From Bordetella parapertussis (GTDB lineage Bacteria > Pseudomonadota > Gammaproteobacteria > Burkholderiales > CAIKXV01): a stretch of 9,586 nucleotides of DNA. Below, one piece after another: positions 1 to 7,146 of this stretch (positions are counted from its first letter, which is position 1; each line of letters opens with the position of its first letter). The translations under genes were made by a program, and so were the position numbers. The notes beneath the pieces were generated by a model. The model ran no database searches, had not been told where the DNA came from, and saw only the letters and a program-made list of their open reading frames with translations. The stretch lies in assembly GCA_945877995.1 (NCBI GenBank), contig CAMDXD010000137.1:1-9586 (forward strand), given 5' to 3'.

Positions 1-104
1 TGGAGGCGAAGAGCAGCGACCCGAAGACGCTGTCCGGGGTCTTCCTGAAGGAGATCGCGTTGTACGAACGAGTGATCCGGGATGCGGGCGTGAAGGCGGA
101 ATAG
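1..104 (+). CDS. Bug/TctC-family tripartite tricarboxylate receptor, C-terminal end only
   Basis: The reading frame is open from the left edge (first full codon at 3) and stops at TAG 102-104, giving the last 33 residues of a protein that begins outside the window. The tail pattern, a Phe-Leu-x-Glu-Ile-x-x-Tyr stretch followed by RVIRDAGVKAE, is the usual C-terminal helix of periplasmic Bug receptors. It closely matches the ends of the complete receptors in this window (KYGRVIRDAGIRP and KWSKVIRDAGIQP). Full members run about 320-330 residues and bind small carboxylates or amino acids for a tripartite tricarboxylate transporter. It lies on the opposite strand to the large operon and is convergent with it. 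Only the tail is seen, so nothing can be said of its ligand. Confidence 0.8.
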   Translation, partial: EAKSSDPKTLSGVFLKEIALYERVIRDAGVKAE

Positions 105-106
105 GC

Positions 107-292
107 ATGGCGTCGGTGCCTTCGATGGCGCCGTGCGCCGATTGCAGGAACCTGCCTGACGTTTCGCAGGCGCTGGTGCGCGACGGTTCGATGCCGATCT
201 GCAGCAGTCCCCCGGCGTTCGCTGCCTGGTCGAGGAGCGAGATCGACAAGTGGGCGAAGGTGGTGAAGGCCTCGGGGGGGCGGGCGGATTGA
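107..292 (+). pseudogene. Decayed C-terminal remnant of another Bug receptor
   Basis: A 61-codon frame opens with ATG 2 bases after the preceding receptor's stop and ends at TGA 290-292. Its last 45 or so residues look like a Bug C-terminus: LPDVSQALVRDG, then SSPPAFAAWSRSEIDKWAKV, then VKASGGRAD. The first 15 residues do not fit the family. Reading the same bases two positions later (109-150) gives VGAFDGAVRRLQE, which does fit the helix normally preceding the LPDV segment. That points to a frameshift near 140-160. No signal peptide or ligand-binding core is present, and I see no convincing Shine-Dalgarno sequence before the ATG. I read it as a leftover of a deleted paralogue. Expression as a small protein cannot be excluded, but a function is unlikely. 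Confidence 0.62.
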
Positions 293-298
293 CGCCGC

Positions 299-321
299 GC
301 ATCGCCGCTACGGGGTGATGC
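299..321. terminator. Possible weak bidirectional terminator hairpin between convergent genes
   Basis: GCATCGCC (299-306) can pair with GGTGATGC (314-321) as an 8-bp stem including one G-U pair, around a 7-base loop. It begins 7 bases after the plus-strand stop at 292 and overlaps the last codons of the minus-strand operon's final gene (stop 308-310). No T-run follows on either strand, so it is not a textbook intrinsic terminator. The position at a convergent junction is the main support. Confidence 0.3.
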
Positions 322-1291
322 CTCGGCGGGCGGCGAGCGCCTTCCACTTCACGTACTCCGCCTTCACTTCAGCCGCGAACTCGGCAGGGGTATTGCCCAC
401 CGGGTCGGCGACCTCGGCCTCGAGCCGCTTCGCCACCTCCGGTGACTTCAGCCTGTTGCGTGCCTCGGCATGCAGCCGGGACACGATCGTCGCGGGTGTC
501 CTTGGCGGTGCGAACATGCCGTACCAGCCGGTGACGTCATATCCGGGGACGCCCGCCTCGGCGACGGAGGGAACGTCCGGCAGGGCTGCCATGCGCGCGG
601 GGCTGGTCACTGCCAGGACCTTCAGCCGGCCCGCCTTCACCAGCGGCATCACCGACGCCGGGTTGCCGAGTATCCAGTCGACCTGCCCGGTCGATACTGC
701 AGGATAGGCTTCCGCGACGCCCTTGTACGGTACGTGCAGCATCTGCACGTTTGCCATGCTTGCGAGGAGTTCGGCGCCCATGTGGGTGATACTGCCGTTG
801 CCGGCGGAGGCGAAGCTGATGCGCCCGGGCTTTTGCGCGGCGATCGCCAGCAGTTCCTTCAGGCTGGATGCGGCCAGGTTCGGCGAGACTGCGATGGCAT
901 ACGGGGCGCTGATCAGGCGCGTGATGGGCTGCAGGTCGGTGACCGGATCGTAGCCCTGCGCAGAGACGGCGGCATTGGTGACGACGGTGCCGCTGCTGAC
1001 CAGCAGTGTATGGCCGTCCGCTGCGGCCCGGGCGACCGTGTCGACACCGATGCGCCCGCCGGCGCCCGGACGGTTGTCGACGATGAAGGTCTGCGACCAG
1101 ACGGCCGAGTAATGCTGCGCCATCAGGCGGGCGATGCCATCCACGCCCCCTCCCGCGCTGACGTTGACCACGATGCGTACCGGCCGCTGGGGATACTCCT
1201 GCGCGACGGCGGGCGCCAGCAACAACAGGGCAGGAAAGGCTGCCGCAACGGCGGACGACGCCGGGCGCGAGCACGCAGGGAAGCGTTCCAT
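308..1291 (-). CDS. Bug/TctC-family periplasmic receptor (receptor D)
   Basis: Last gene of the operon: a 327-residue solute-binding protein of the Bug family, which captures small anionic solutes in the periplasm for a tripartite tricarboxylate transporter. Residues 1-30 form a signal peptide with a hydrophobic core at about 13-27 and likely cleavage after APAVA. The mature protein starts with the family's YPxRPVRIVV strand. The ligand loop is NVSAGGGVD (43-51), with Asn where Pro is usual. VDNRPGAGG is at 71-79, AADGHTLL at 90-97, HVPYKG at 186-191, and EAGVPGYD at 245-252. The ATG at 1291 is preferred because CGGAG (1300-1304) sits 8 bases before it. A GTG at 1300 would add three residues and overlap that site. 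It follows receptor C by 40 bases. The fold is clear but the ligand is unknown. Confidence 0.92.
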   Translation of the reverse strand: MERFPACSRPASSAVAAAFPALLLLAPAVAQEYPQRPVRIVVNVSAGGGVDGIARLMAQHYSAVWSQTFIVDNRPGAGGRIGVDTVARAAADGHTLLVSSGTVVTNAAVSAQGYDPVTDLQPITRLISAPYAIAVSPNLAASSLKELLAIAAQKPGRISFASAGNGSITHMGAELLASMANVQMLHVPYKGVAEAYPAVSTGQVDWILGNPASVMPLVKAGRLKVLAVTSPARMAALPDVPSVAEAGVPGYDVTGWYGMFAPPRTPATIVSRLHAEARNRLKSPEVAKRLEAEVADPVGNTPAEFAAEVKAEYVKWKALAARRGITP

Positions 1292-1299
1292 CGAGGTCA

Positions 1300-1304
1300 C
1301 TCCG
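1300..1304 (-). promoter_or_regulatory. Ribosome binding site deciding the receptor D start
   Basis: CGGAG on the minus strand lies 8 bases before ATG 1291. It overlaps the alternative GTG at 1300-1298, which argues for the ATG start. Confidence 0.6.
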
Positions 1305-1331
1305 TACGAAAGGGGGATCGGTCGTGCACGT

Positions 1332-2333
1332 TCAGGGCCGGATGCCCGCGTCCCGGATCACGCGACCGTACTTGGCGATCTCCGACTTCAGGTGGGCTTG
1401 TGCCTCCTCCGGCGTTCCGCCCAGCACCGTCGAGCTCTGCTGGCGGGCAAGCTCGAGCACTTCGGTCGTCTGCAGGATGGACGCGACTTCGCGGTTCAGC
1501 CGGTCGATCACGGGCCTGGGCGTACGACCCGGTGCACCCAGCGCGGACCAGGTCGTGTTCTCGTATCCCGGGACACCGGCTTCTGCTACGGTGGGTACCG
1601 TGGGCAACGCGTCCAGGCGTGAAGCGCCGGTCACTGCGATCGCGCGCACGCGCCCGGACGAGACATGCGGCAGCGTCGTCGAGACCGTGTTGAACAGCAC
1701 CTGCAGGTGGCCACCGACCAGGTCGGCAAGCGCAGGGGCCGAACCCTTGTATGGAACGTGCGTCATGCGGACGCCGGCCAGCATGCAGAACAGTTCGGCG
1801 GACACATGGCCCCAGCCACCGATCCCGGATGAACCGTAGTTCAGTTCCCCGGGGCGCTTGCCGGCCAGGGCGACGAGTTCGGGGATCGTCCGCACCGGCA
1901 GCTTCGGGTGCACCAGGACCAGGCCCTGCATCGACAGCAGGCGTATGACCATCGCCACGTCGTTCACCGGGTCATACGAAAGCTTGTGCATGTGCGGGTT
2001 GACCGCCCACGGGCCCACCGGGGCCACCACGAGCGTATGACCGTCGGCCGGCGCTCGCAGGGCCGCTTCCATGCCGACCACGCCGCCAGCGCCGGGTCTG
2101 TGCTCGACGATCACCGGCTGTCCCAGCCTTTGTGCGAGGCGCTCCGAGAGCATGCGGGAAACCTGGTCGGTCGATCCGCCCGGTGCGAACGGCTCGATGA
2201 TCCGCACGACCCTTGAAGGGTACGGCGGCTCGGCGGCCGGCTGCGCAAGCGCCCAGGGCGCCAGGGCCATCGGCGTGGCGGCAAGCACGACGGCTGCGGA
2301 AGTCGATAGAACTGATGAAGAGCGGCGAACCAT
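1332..2333 (-). CDS. Bug/TctC-family periplasmic receptor (receptor C)
   Basis: A complete 333-residue Bug receptor. The signal peptide covers residues 1-30 (Arg-Arg near the start, hydrophobic 13-27, likely cleavage after PWALA). The mature chain has YPSRVVRIIEPF, the ligand loop PFAPGGSTD (48-56, close to the family consensus), EHRPGAGG (77-84), APADGHTLVV (94-103), THVPYKG (191-197) and EAGVPGYE (251-258). It ends with RVIRDAGIRP. The segment FNTVSTTLPHVSSGR (214-228) resembles TNIVSSSLPHIAQGR in receptor A, so these two may be each other's closest relatives here. The start is set at ATG 2333 because GGAGG (2338-2342) lies 4 bases upstream. An in-frame ATG at 2360 has no such site and would spoil the signal peptide. 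It starts 30 bases after the stop of receptor B. The ligand is unknown. Confidence 0.93.
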   Translation of the reverse strand: MVRRSSSVLSTSAAVVLAATPMALAPWALAQPAAEPPYPSRVVRIIEPFAPGGSTDQVSRMLSERLAQRLGQPVIVEHRPGAGGVVGMEAALRAPADGHTLVVAPVGPWAVNPHMHKLSYDPVNDVAMVIRLLSMQGLVLVHPKLPVRTIPELVALAGKRPGELNYGSSGIGGWGHVSAELFCMLAGVRMTHVPYKGSAPALADLVGGHLQVLFNTVSTTLPHVSSGRVRAIAVTGASRLDALPTVPTVAEAGVPGYENTTWSALGAPGRTPRPVIDRLNREVASILQTTEVLELARQQSSTVLGGTPEEAQAHLKSEIAKYGRVIRDAGIRP

Positions 2334-2337
2334 GGGG

Positions 2338-2342
2338 CCTCC
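2338..2342 (-). promoter_or_regulatory. Ribosome binding site of receptor C
   Basis: GGAGG on the minus strand with a short 4-base spacer to ATG 2333. It decides against the upstream in-frame ATG at 2360. Confidence 0.6.
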
Positions 2343-2363
2343 GTTACGGCTCGGGTGCATCGA

Positions 2364-3356
2364 CTACATGGGCTGGATTCCCGCGTCCCTGATCACCTTC
2401 GACCATTTGCGGACCTCGTCCTGGAGGAACCGCCCGAAGGCCTCTGGTGTCCCGGTAGCCGAATCGATCCCCTGCGCATCGAACTGGCTGCGGATGTCTG
2501 GATGCGAGACTGCATGCGCGATGGCCTTGTTGATCGTGGACAGTGCCGGCAGCGGCAGCCCGGCCGGCGCGGCGACGCCCCACCACGAGACCACCTCGAA
2601 GCCGGGTACGCCGGACTCGGAGATCGTGGGCACGTTCGGCACGACCGGGGAGCGCTTCAGGGAGGTGATCCCCAGCGCCTTCACCTTGCCGGAGCGGAGC
2701 TGCGGCAGGCCGGCGAGTGCATTGACGATCAGCAGGTCGACCTGCCCGCCGACCAGCGCCGCCATCGACTGGCCGCCGCCGCCGTAAGGGATGTGGACGA
2801 TGTCGACGCCGGCGAGCCGCTTGAAGAGTTCCATGCCGAGGTGGGGCACCGTTCCGTTGCCGCCGGATCCGTAGTTGAGCCGTCCCGGATTCGTGCGGGC
2901 CTCGGAGACGAGTTCCCGCACGGTCGCGAACCTGCCCGCCGCGGGCGCGATCAGCAGGTTGGTCGACTCCGCGACGAGAGCCACGGGCGTGAAATCCCTG
3001 AGCAGGTCGAACGGCAGCTTGCGGAACAGCCCGACGTTGGTGGCGTTCGCGAAGCCCAGCATCAGCAGGGTATGGCCGTCGGCAGGCGCGCGGGAGACGA
3101 TCTCGGCGCCGACGTTGCCGGCCGCGCCCGGGCGGTTGTCCACCAGCACCGGCACGGCGAGCGTTTCCGACAGCCTCGCGGCGAGCAGCCTCGCGATGAT
3201 GTCCTGGCCGCCCCCCGGCGGGTTGCCGACGACGAACCGTATCGGCCGTGACGGATAGCCCTTCTGTGCCTGAACCGTCGGAATCGACAGGGCCACGGCG
3301 AGCAACGCGCCGAAGGCGGCGACCCGTACCCCCGGCCCCTGGCGACGGGTCTTCAT
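2364..3356 (-). CDS. Bug/TctC-family periplasmic receptor (receptor B)
   Basis: A complete 330-residue Bug receptor directly downstream of hyuB. The signal peptide is residues 1-30 (basic KTRR start, hydrophobic 12-26, likely cleavage after TVQA). The mature chain begins QKGYPSRPIRFVV. The ligand loop is GNPPGGGQD (44-52), with Gly in place of the usual first Pro. VDNRPGAAG follows (72-80), then RAPADGHTLLML (89-100), HIPYGGGGQS (188-197), ESGVPGFE (247-254) and a KWSKVIRDAGIQP end. The family's usual PYKG is PYGG here, so a lysine is missing (see findings). The frame is open further upstream to 3776, but that part lies in hyuB. ATG 3356 gives the signal peptide and overlaps the hyuB stop as ATGA, suggesting coupled translation. 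The upstream AAGG is too close to be a good ribosome site. The ligand is unknown. Confidence 0.93.
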   Translation of the reverse strand: MKTRRQGPGVRVAAFGALLAVALSIPTVQAQKGYPSRPIRFVVGNPPGGGQDIIARLLAARLSETLAVPVLVDNRPGAAGNVGAEIVSRAPADGHTLLMLGFANATNVGLFRKLPFDLLRDFTPVALVAESTNLLIAPAAGRFATVRELVSEARTNPGRLNYGSGGNGTVPHLGMELFKRLAGVDIVHIPYGGGGQSMAALVGGQVDLLIVNALAGLPQLRSGKVKALGITSLKRSPVVPNVPTISESGVPGFEVVSWWGVAAPAGLPLPALSTINKAIAHAVSHPDIRSQFDAQGIDSATGTPEAFGRFLQDEVRKWSKVIRDAGIQPM

Positions 3357-5056
3357 GCCTTGATGCCGCGCGAGCGCATGCGCTGCGTGGCCGCGGCGTC
3401 CAGGCGCAGCGTCGCCGGATCGATCACCACCTTGTATCGGTCGCGGGCGGCCGCCACCGAAACCAGGCCGTTCTCGACATCCGTCGCCACGCGTCCTGGC
3501 GGCCGCGCGTGGGGCGGGCCGTAGCCGCCGGAACCCGGCGTCAAGACCTGCAGGCGATCGCCCTTGCGAGCGACCGTGATTCCCTTCGCGCTGATCTCCT
3601 TGCCGTTGAGCTTGACCTCGGTGCAGGAGCCCGCTTCCCCTCCACTCGCACCGCGCGCAGGATGCTTCGTCCGGTCCGCCCGGATCGAGATGGTTGCCGG
3701 GGCTTCGGTGAGGATCTCGACCTCCTGCCACTGGCCGCAACCGCCGCGATGCTCGCCCGCACCGCCGGAATCGCACAGGATCTCCTTGCGGGTGATTCGA
3801 AGGGGAACGGCTGCCTCCACCACCTCGACCGGCGTGACCGCGGTATTGGTCGGATAGGCGATGCAGGAGATGCCGTCGTCATTCGGCCGGGCGCCCATGC
3901 TGCCCATGCAGAACAGCGTCTGGGAGAACGGCCGTCCATCGTCGCGCGTGCCGCGCACCACAACGATCGGGCGCGGTGCGCCGCATTCGGCGAGCACCCG
4001 GTCCGGCACGATCTGCGCCAGTGCGCCATACACCGCCGTCACGACGAAATGGCCGGTGGTGCTGCGCGCGCCAGTGGCGGCCGGGAATGCAGCGTTGAGC
4101 AGCGAGCGCTCGGGGACGTGGATGCTGATGGGCCGGAAGGTGCCTTCGTTGTTCGGCACCTCCGGCGTGAGGACCGACTTCACGGCGAACACGCTGTAGG
4201 AATAGGTATAGCACCAGGGCGAGTTGATTCCGCTGCGCTGCTGTCCGGCCGTTCCCGTGAAGTCGAGCGTGATCCGGTCGCGCCGGACCTTGAGCGCCAG
4301 CTGGATCACCAGCGGCTCGTCGAAGCCATCCGTGGTCAGCGCATGGTGGTAGACCCCGTCGGGCAGTGCACGGATCCGTGCGCGCATCGCCGCCTCGGCC
4401 CTTGCCTGGATCTCCTCGGCGAGCTCGGTCAGCGACGCCAGCCTGAACTCCTTCATGAACTCCACCATCCGGCGCTGGGCGATCCCGCCTGCGGCGACCA
4501 GTGCGTTGAGATCCCCGATCACTTCGTCCGGCACGCGGACGTTGGTGCGGATCAGGTCGACGATATCCTCCGACCACTTCCCGGCGCGCGCCAGCCGGCA
4601 TACCGGCAACCGGAGGCCTTCCTCGAAGATCTCGAGCGCCGTGGCTGAAAGCGTCTTGCCGCCGATGTCCGTGGCATGCGCGACCAGCCCGGCGAAGCCG
4701 ACCAGCTTGCGTCCGAGGAAGATCGGTACCGCGATGTTTATGTCCGGCAGGTGCCCGCTGCCCAGCCAGGGGTCGTTGGTCATCACCACGTCCCCGGGGC
4801 GCCATGTCGCCGCCGGGTAGCGTGCGAGGAAGTGCTTCATCGTCAACGGCAGGGTGCCGGTGAACGACGGGATCGACATCGTGGCCTGGGCAAGCGACCT
4901 GCCGAGCGTGTCGAAGAGCACGCAGGTGAGGTCCTTGGACTCGCGCACGACCGTCGAGAAGGAGGTCCTCACCAGCGTGATCGCCGCCTCGTCCGCGATG
5001 GAGTTCAGCCGGCTCCACATCACCTCCAGGGTGCTCGAGTCCGGGACGGCTTTCAT
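3353..5056 (-). CDS. hyuB: HyuB-type subunit of ATP-dependent hydantoinase/oxoprolinase family
   Basis: A 567-residue protein of the hydantoinase B/oxoprolinase family, a usual length for the separate beta subunit. With HyuA it makes a cytoplasmic enzyme in which ATP activates a cyclic amide or ketone substrate for hydrolysis or carboxylation. The N-terminal part has LEVMWSRLNSIADEAAITLV (10-29), ESKD (39-42) and TNDPWLGSGHLPDINI (93-108). The C-terminal part has GAGEHRGGCGQ (432-442) and TPGSGGYGPP (506-515). Asp42, His102, Asp105 and His127 fall at the spacing I recall for the metal ligands of bacterial caprolactamase, so the metal site looks intact. ATG 5056 overlaps the hyuA stop as ATGA and has GGAGG 4 bases upstream. 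The open frame reaches 5146, but that extension is inside hyuA. The 4-base overlap with hyuA supports a stoichiometric complex. The substrate cannot be told from sequence. Confidence 0.93.
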   Translation of the reverse strand: MKAVPDSSTLEVMWSRLNSIADEAAITLVRTSFSTVVRESKDLTCVLFDTLGRSLAQATMSIPSFTGTLPLTMKHFLARYPAATWRPGDVVMTNDPWLGSGHLPDINIAVPIFLGRKLVGFAGLVAHATDIGGKTLSATALEIFEEGLRLPVCRLARAGKWSEDIVDLIRTNVRVPDEVIGDLNALVAAGGIAQRRMVEFMKEFRLASLTELAEEIQARAEAAMRARIRALPDGVYHHALTTDGFDEPLVIQLALKVRRDRITLDFTGTAGQQRSGINSPWCYTYSYSVFAVKSVLTPEVPNNEGTFRPISIHVPERSLLNAAFPAATGARSTTGHFVVTAVYGALAQIVPDRVLAECGAPRPIVVVRGTRDDGRPFSQTLFCMGSMGARPNDDGISCIAYPTNTAVTPVEVVEAAVPLRITRKEILCDSGGAGEHRGGCGQWQEVEILTEAPATISIRADRTKHPARGASGGEAGSCTEVKLNGKEISAKGITVARKGDRLQVLTPGSGGYGPPHARPPGRVATDVENGLVSVAAARDRYKVVIDPATLRLDAAATQRMRSRGIKA

Positions 5057-7146
5057 GCGGCCTCCGCGCGCAGGGTCCGGGCCATGATCACGTTGCCGTA
5101 ACGGTCGGTCCGGCACGACGATCCCGGTGGAACGACGATCGTGCATTCGGCTTCCTCGATGATCGCGGGTCCGGCGACCCGCTCGCCCGGCGCCAGCAGT
5201 GCCCGGTCATAGACTGCGCAGCGGACCGGCCGTGCCCCGTCGGCGAACAGCGCCATGCGCCTGCCCTTGCGCGCCCGGCCCGGCGCACCGCGCACGGGAG
5301 GGCAGAGGTCGATCGACTGCGGCTGGCCGGACACCGATAGCCGGCAGTTGATGACTTCGATCGGAAGGGCGCCCGGCAGCCTTCCGAACAGGCGGATATA
5401 CTGCGCTTCGAACGCCTGGCGGATGGCATCCAGCCAGCCGGAGCGGCGGACCGGGACGACGATCTCGACCTCGTGCCCCTGGCCGACATAGCGCATCTCC
5501 ATGCGCCGCTCCACCACGCAGTGCGTGATCCCGAGGCGTTTCAGGGATGCAGTGCCGTCCGCTTCCAGCGCGCCAAACACATCGAGCAAGCGCGCGGCTT
5601 CCAGCGTGGCCAGCGGTTGGATGAAGGTGCGGACATGGTGCGAGCTCGCCGGCGAGACCAGGAGGCCTGCAGCCGACGCAACGCCTGCACCCACCGGGAA
5701 GACCACCTCGTCAATGCCCAGCCTGCGTGCGACCCAGTACGCGTGAACCGGCCCGGCGCCGCCGAATGCGATCAGGCTGAACGCCCGTGGGTCGAAGCCG
5801 CGCTCGATCGCGTGGATGCGTGCCGCGCCCGCCATGTTCTCGCTGACCACCTCGAGGATCCCCAGGGCCGCCTTCGCCACGGACAGGCCCAGGGGCCTGG
5901 CGACATGCTTGTGGATCGCCGCCTCGGCGAGGGTCCGGTCCAGGGTCATCCTTCCACCCAGGAAGTAGGCCGGATCGAGGTAGCCGAGGACGAGGTCCGC
6001 GTCGGTGACCGTCGGTCGGTCGCCACCGAGGCCGTAGCAGGCAGGGCCTGGCGACGAGCCCGCGCCCTCGGGGCCGACCTTGAGCAGGCCCATGCTGTCG
6101 ATCCACGCGATGCTGCCCCCCCCGGCGCCGATCTCGATCAGCTCGACCACCGGCATCCGGATCGGATACCCGCTGCCGCGCTTGAATCGCTTGATCCGCG
6201 CAGCTTCGAACTCCTGGCCAAGCACAGGCCGCGCATCCTCTATCAGGCAGGCCTTCGCGGTCGTGCCACCCATGTCGAACGCGAGCACCTGGCGGCGACG
6301 GGTCAGCCTGGCGAAGTAGGATGCGGCGAGCGCGCCTGCCGCCGGGCCGGACTCGACCAGCGCAGCCGGCATGTCCTTCGCCGTCTGCGGATGGAGCACC
6401 CCACCCGCGGAGGACATGATGAACAGACTGCCGTCGAAGCCCATCTCGTGCAGTCCGGCCTCGATCCGGTCCAGATAGGCGATGATCTGCGGCCGGATGT
6501 AGGCGTTAATGACGGTGGTGCTGACCCGCGGATACTCCCGGATCTCCGGGCACACCTCGCTGGACAGGCTGAGGCGGAAGCCGCCCATCTGCTGCGCGAT
6601 CCGGGCGACGAGCCTTTCGTGCTCCGGATTGGCATAGGCGTGGATGAGACAGACCGCGATGTCTTCTATACCGCGTTCACGGAACCAGCCGAGCAGTTGC
6701 CGGACTTCTCCCGCGTCCAGTGCGGTGATGACCTGCCCGCGATGATCGAGTCGTTCCTGGACTTCGCGCCGCAGCGCGCGCGGAATGAGCGGCGGAGGTA
6801 TCTGAAGTTCCAGGTCGTAGAGGTCGTAGCGCGACTCGCTCTGGATCTCGAGCGTGTCCCGGAAGCCAGCGGTCGTGACCAGTCCTGCCCTGGCTCCGGT
6901 GCCGGTGATCACGGTATTGGTCGCGAGCGTGGTGGCATGTGCGATCAGGCCGACACTGGCGATCGGTACCCCTGCGCGATCGAGCAGGTGCGACAGCCCC
7001 TGCAGCACCGCCCGACTCGGGTCGTCAGGGGTGGTCAGGACCTTGCCGATCAGGCGCTCGCCGGTGCGCGGGTGCACCATCACCAGGTCGGTGAAGGTGC
7101 CGCCGATGTCGATGCCGACGCTCGCCTTCTGTTCGCGGGCCTTCAA
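5053..7146 (-). CDS. hyuA: HyuA-type ATP-binding subunit of hydantoinase/oxoprolinase family
   Basis: A 697-residue protein of the hydantoinase A/oxoprolinase family, the ATP-using partner of HyuB. It has an actin/ASKHA-type nucleotide site: phosphate-1 loop GIDIGGTFTD (11-20), phosphate-2 loop AFDMGGTTAK (289-298), and an adenosine-type motif AFGGAGPVHAY (460-470). Family blocks IAHATTLATNTVI (68-80), IGAGGGSIAWID (339-350) and GPEGAGSSPGPACYGLGG (358-375) are intact. The C-terminal domain ends with GPAIIEEAECTIVVPPG (659-675). The start is TTG at 7146, overlapping the aminotransferase stop as TTGA, with GAGGG 7 bases upstream. Later GTG/ATG codons come after the phosphate-1 loop and would remove it. 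The family includes N-methylhydantoinase, 5-oxoprolinase, caprolactamase and acetone/acetophenone carboxylases. Subunits are separate here, not fused as in eukaryotic oxoprolinase. Exact reaction unknown. Confidence 0.94.
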   Translation of the reverse strand: MKAREQKASVGIDIGGTFTDLVMVHPRTGERLIGKVLTTPDDPSRAVLQGLSHLLDRAGVPIASVGLIAHATTLATNTVITGTGARAGLVTTAGFRDTLEIQSESRYDLYDLELQIPPPLIPRALRREVQERLDHRGQVITALDAGEVRQLLGWFRERGIEDIAVCLIHAYANPEHERLVARIAQQMGGFRLSLSSEVCPEIREYPRVSTTVINAYIRPQIIAYLDRIEAGLHEMGFDGSLFIMSSAGGVLHPQTAKDMPAALVESGPAAGALAASYFARLTRRRQVLAFDMGGTTAKACLIEDARPVLGQEFEAARIKRFKRGSGYPIRMPVVELIEIGAGGGSIAWIDSMGLLKVGPEGAGSSPGPACYGLGGDRPTVTDADLVLGYLDPAYFLGGRMTLDRTLAEAAIHKHVARPLGLSVAKAALGILEVVSENMAGAARIHAIERGFDPRAFSLIAFGGAGPVHAYWVARRLGIDEVVFPVGAGVASAAGLLVSPASSHHVRTFIQPLATLEAARLLDVFGALEADGTASLKRLGITHCVVERRMEMRYVGQGHEVEIVVPVRRSGWLDAIRQAFEAQYIRLFGRLPGALPIEVINCRLSVSGQPQSIDLCPPVRGAPGRARKGRRMALFADGARPVRCAVYDRALLAPGERVAGPAIIEEAECTIVVPPGSSCRTDRYGNVIMARTLRAEAA
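5061..5065 (-). promoter_or_regulatory. Ribosome binding site of hyuB
   Basis: GGAGG on the minus strand lies 4 bases before ATG 5056, within the last codons of hyuA. It supports this start over upstream in-frame starts inside hyuA. Confidence 0.6.

Noticed and set aside
1323..1330. Palindrome CGTGCACG in the gap between receptors C and D
   Set aside because: Only 8 bases and not extended by flanking pairs. It is too short to support an operator or terminator.
1565..1600. Similar DNA around the EAGVPGY codons in several receptors, at first looking like a dispersed repeat
   Set aside because: The similarity is explained by the conserved protein motif in paralogous genes and does not extend beyond it.
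470..1693. A 407-codon plus-strand open frame
   Set aside because: Antisense to receptors D and C, spanning two real genes. Composition is typical of a high-GC shadow frame.
2355..3251. A 298-codon plus-strand open frame
   Set aside because: Complementary to receptor B over its whole length with no family-like motif.
3357..3776. N-terminal extension of the receptor B frame
   Set aside because: The frame is open but lies inside hyuB, and the signal peptide begins only at ATG 3356.
3248..4648. A 466-codon plus-strand open frame
   Set aside because: Antisense to hyuB and the start of receptor B. It shows no recognisable motif and starts inside another gene with no ribosome site.
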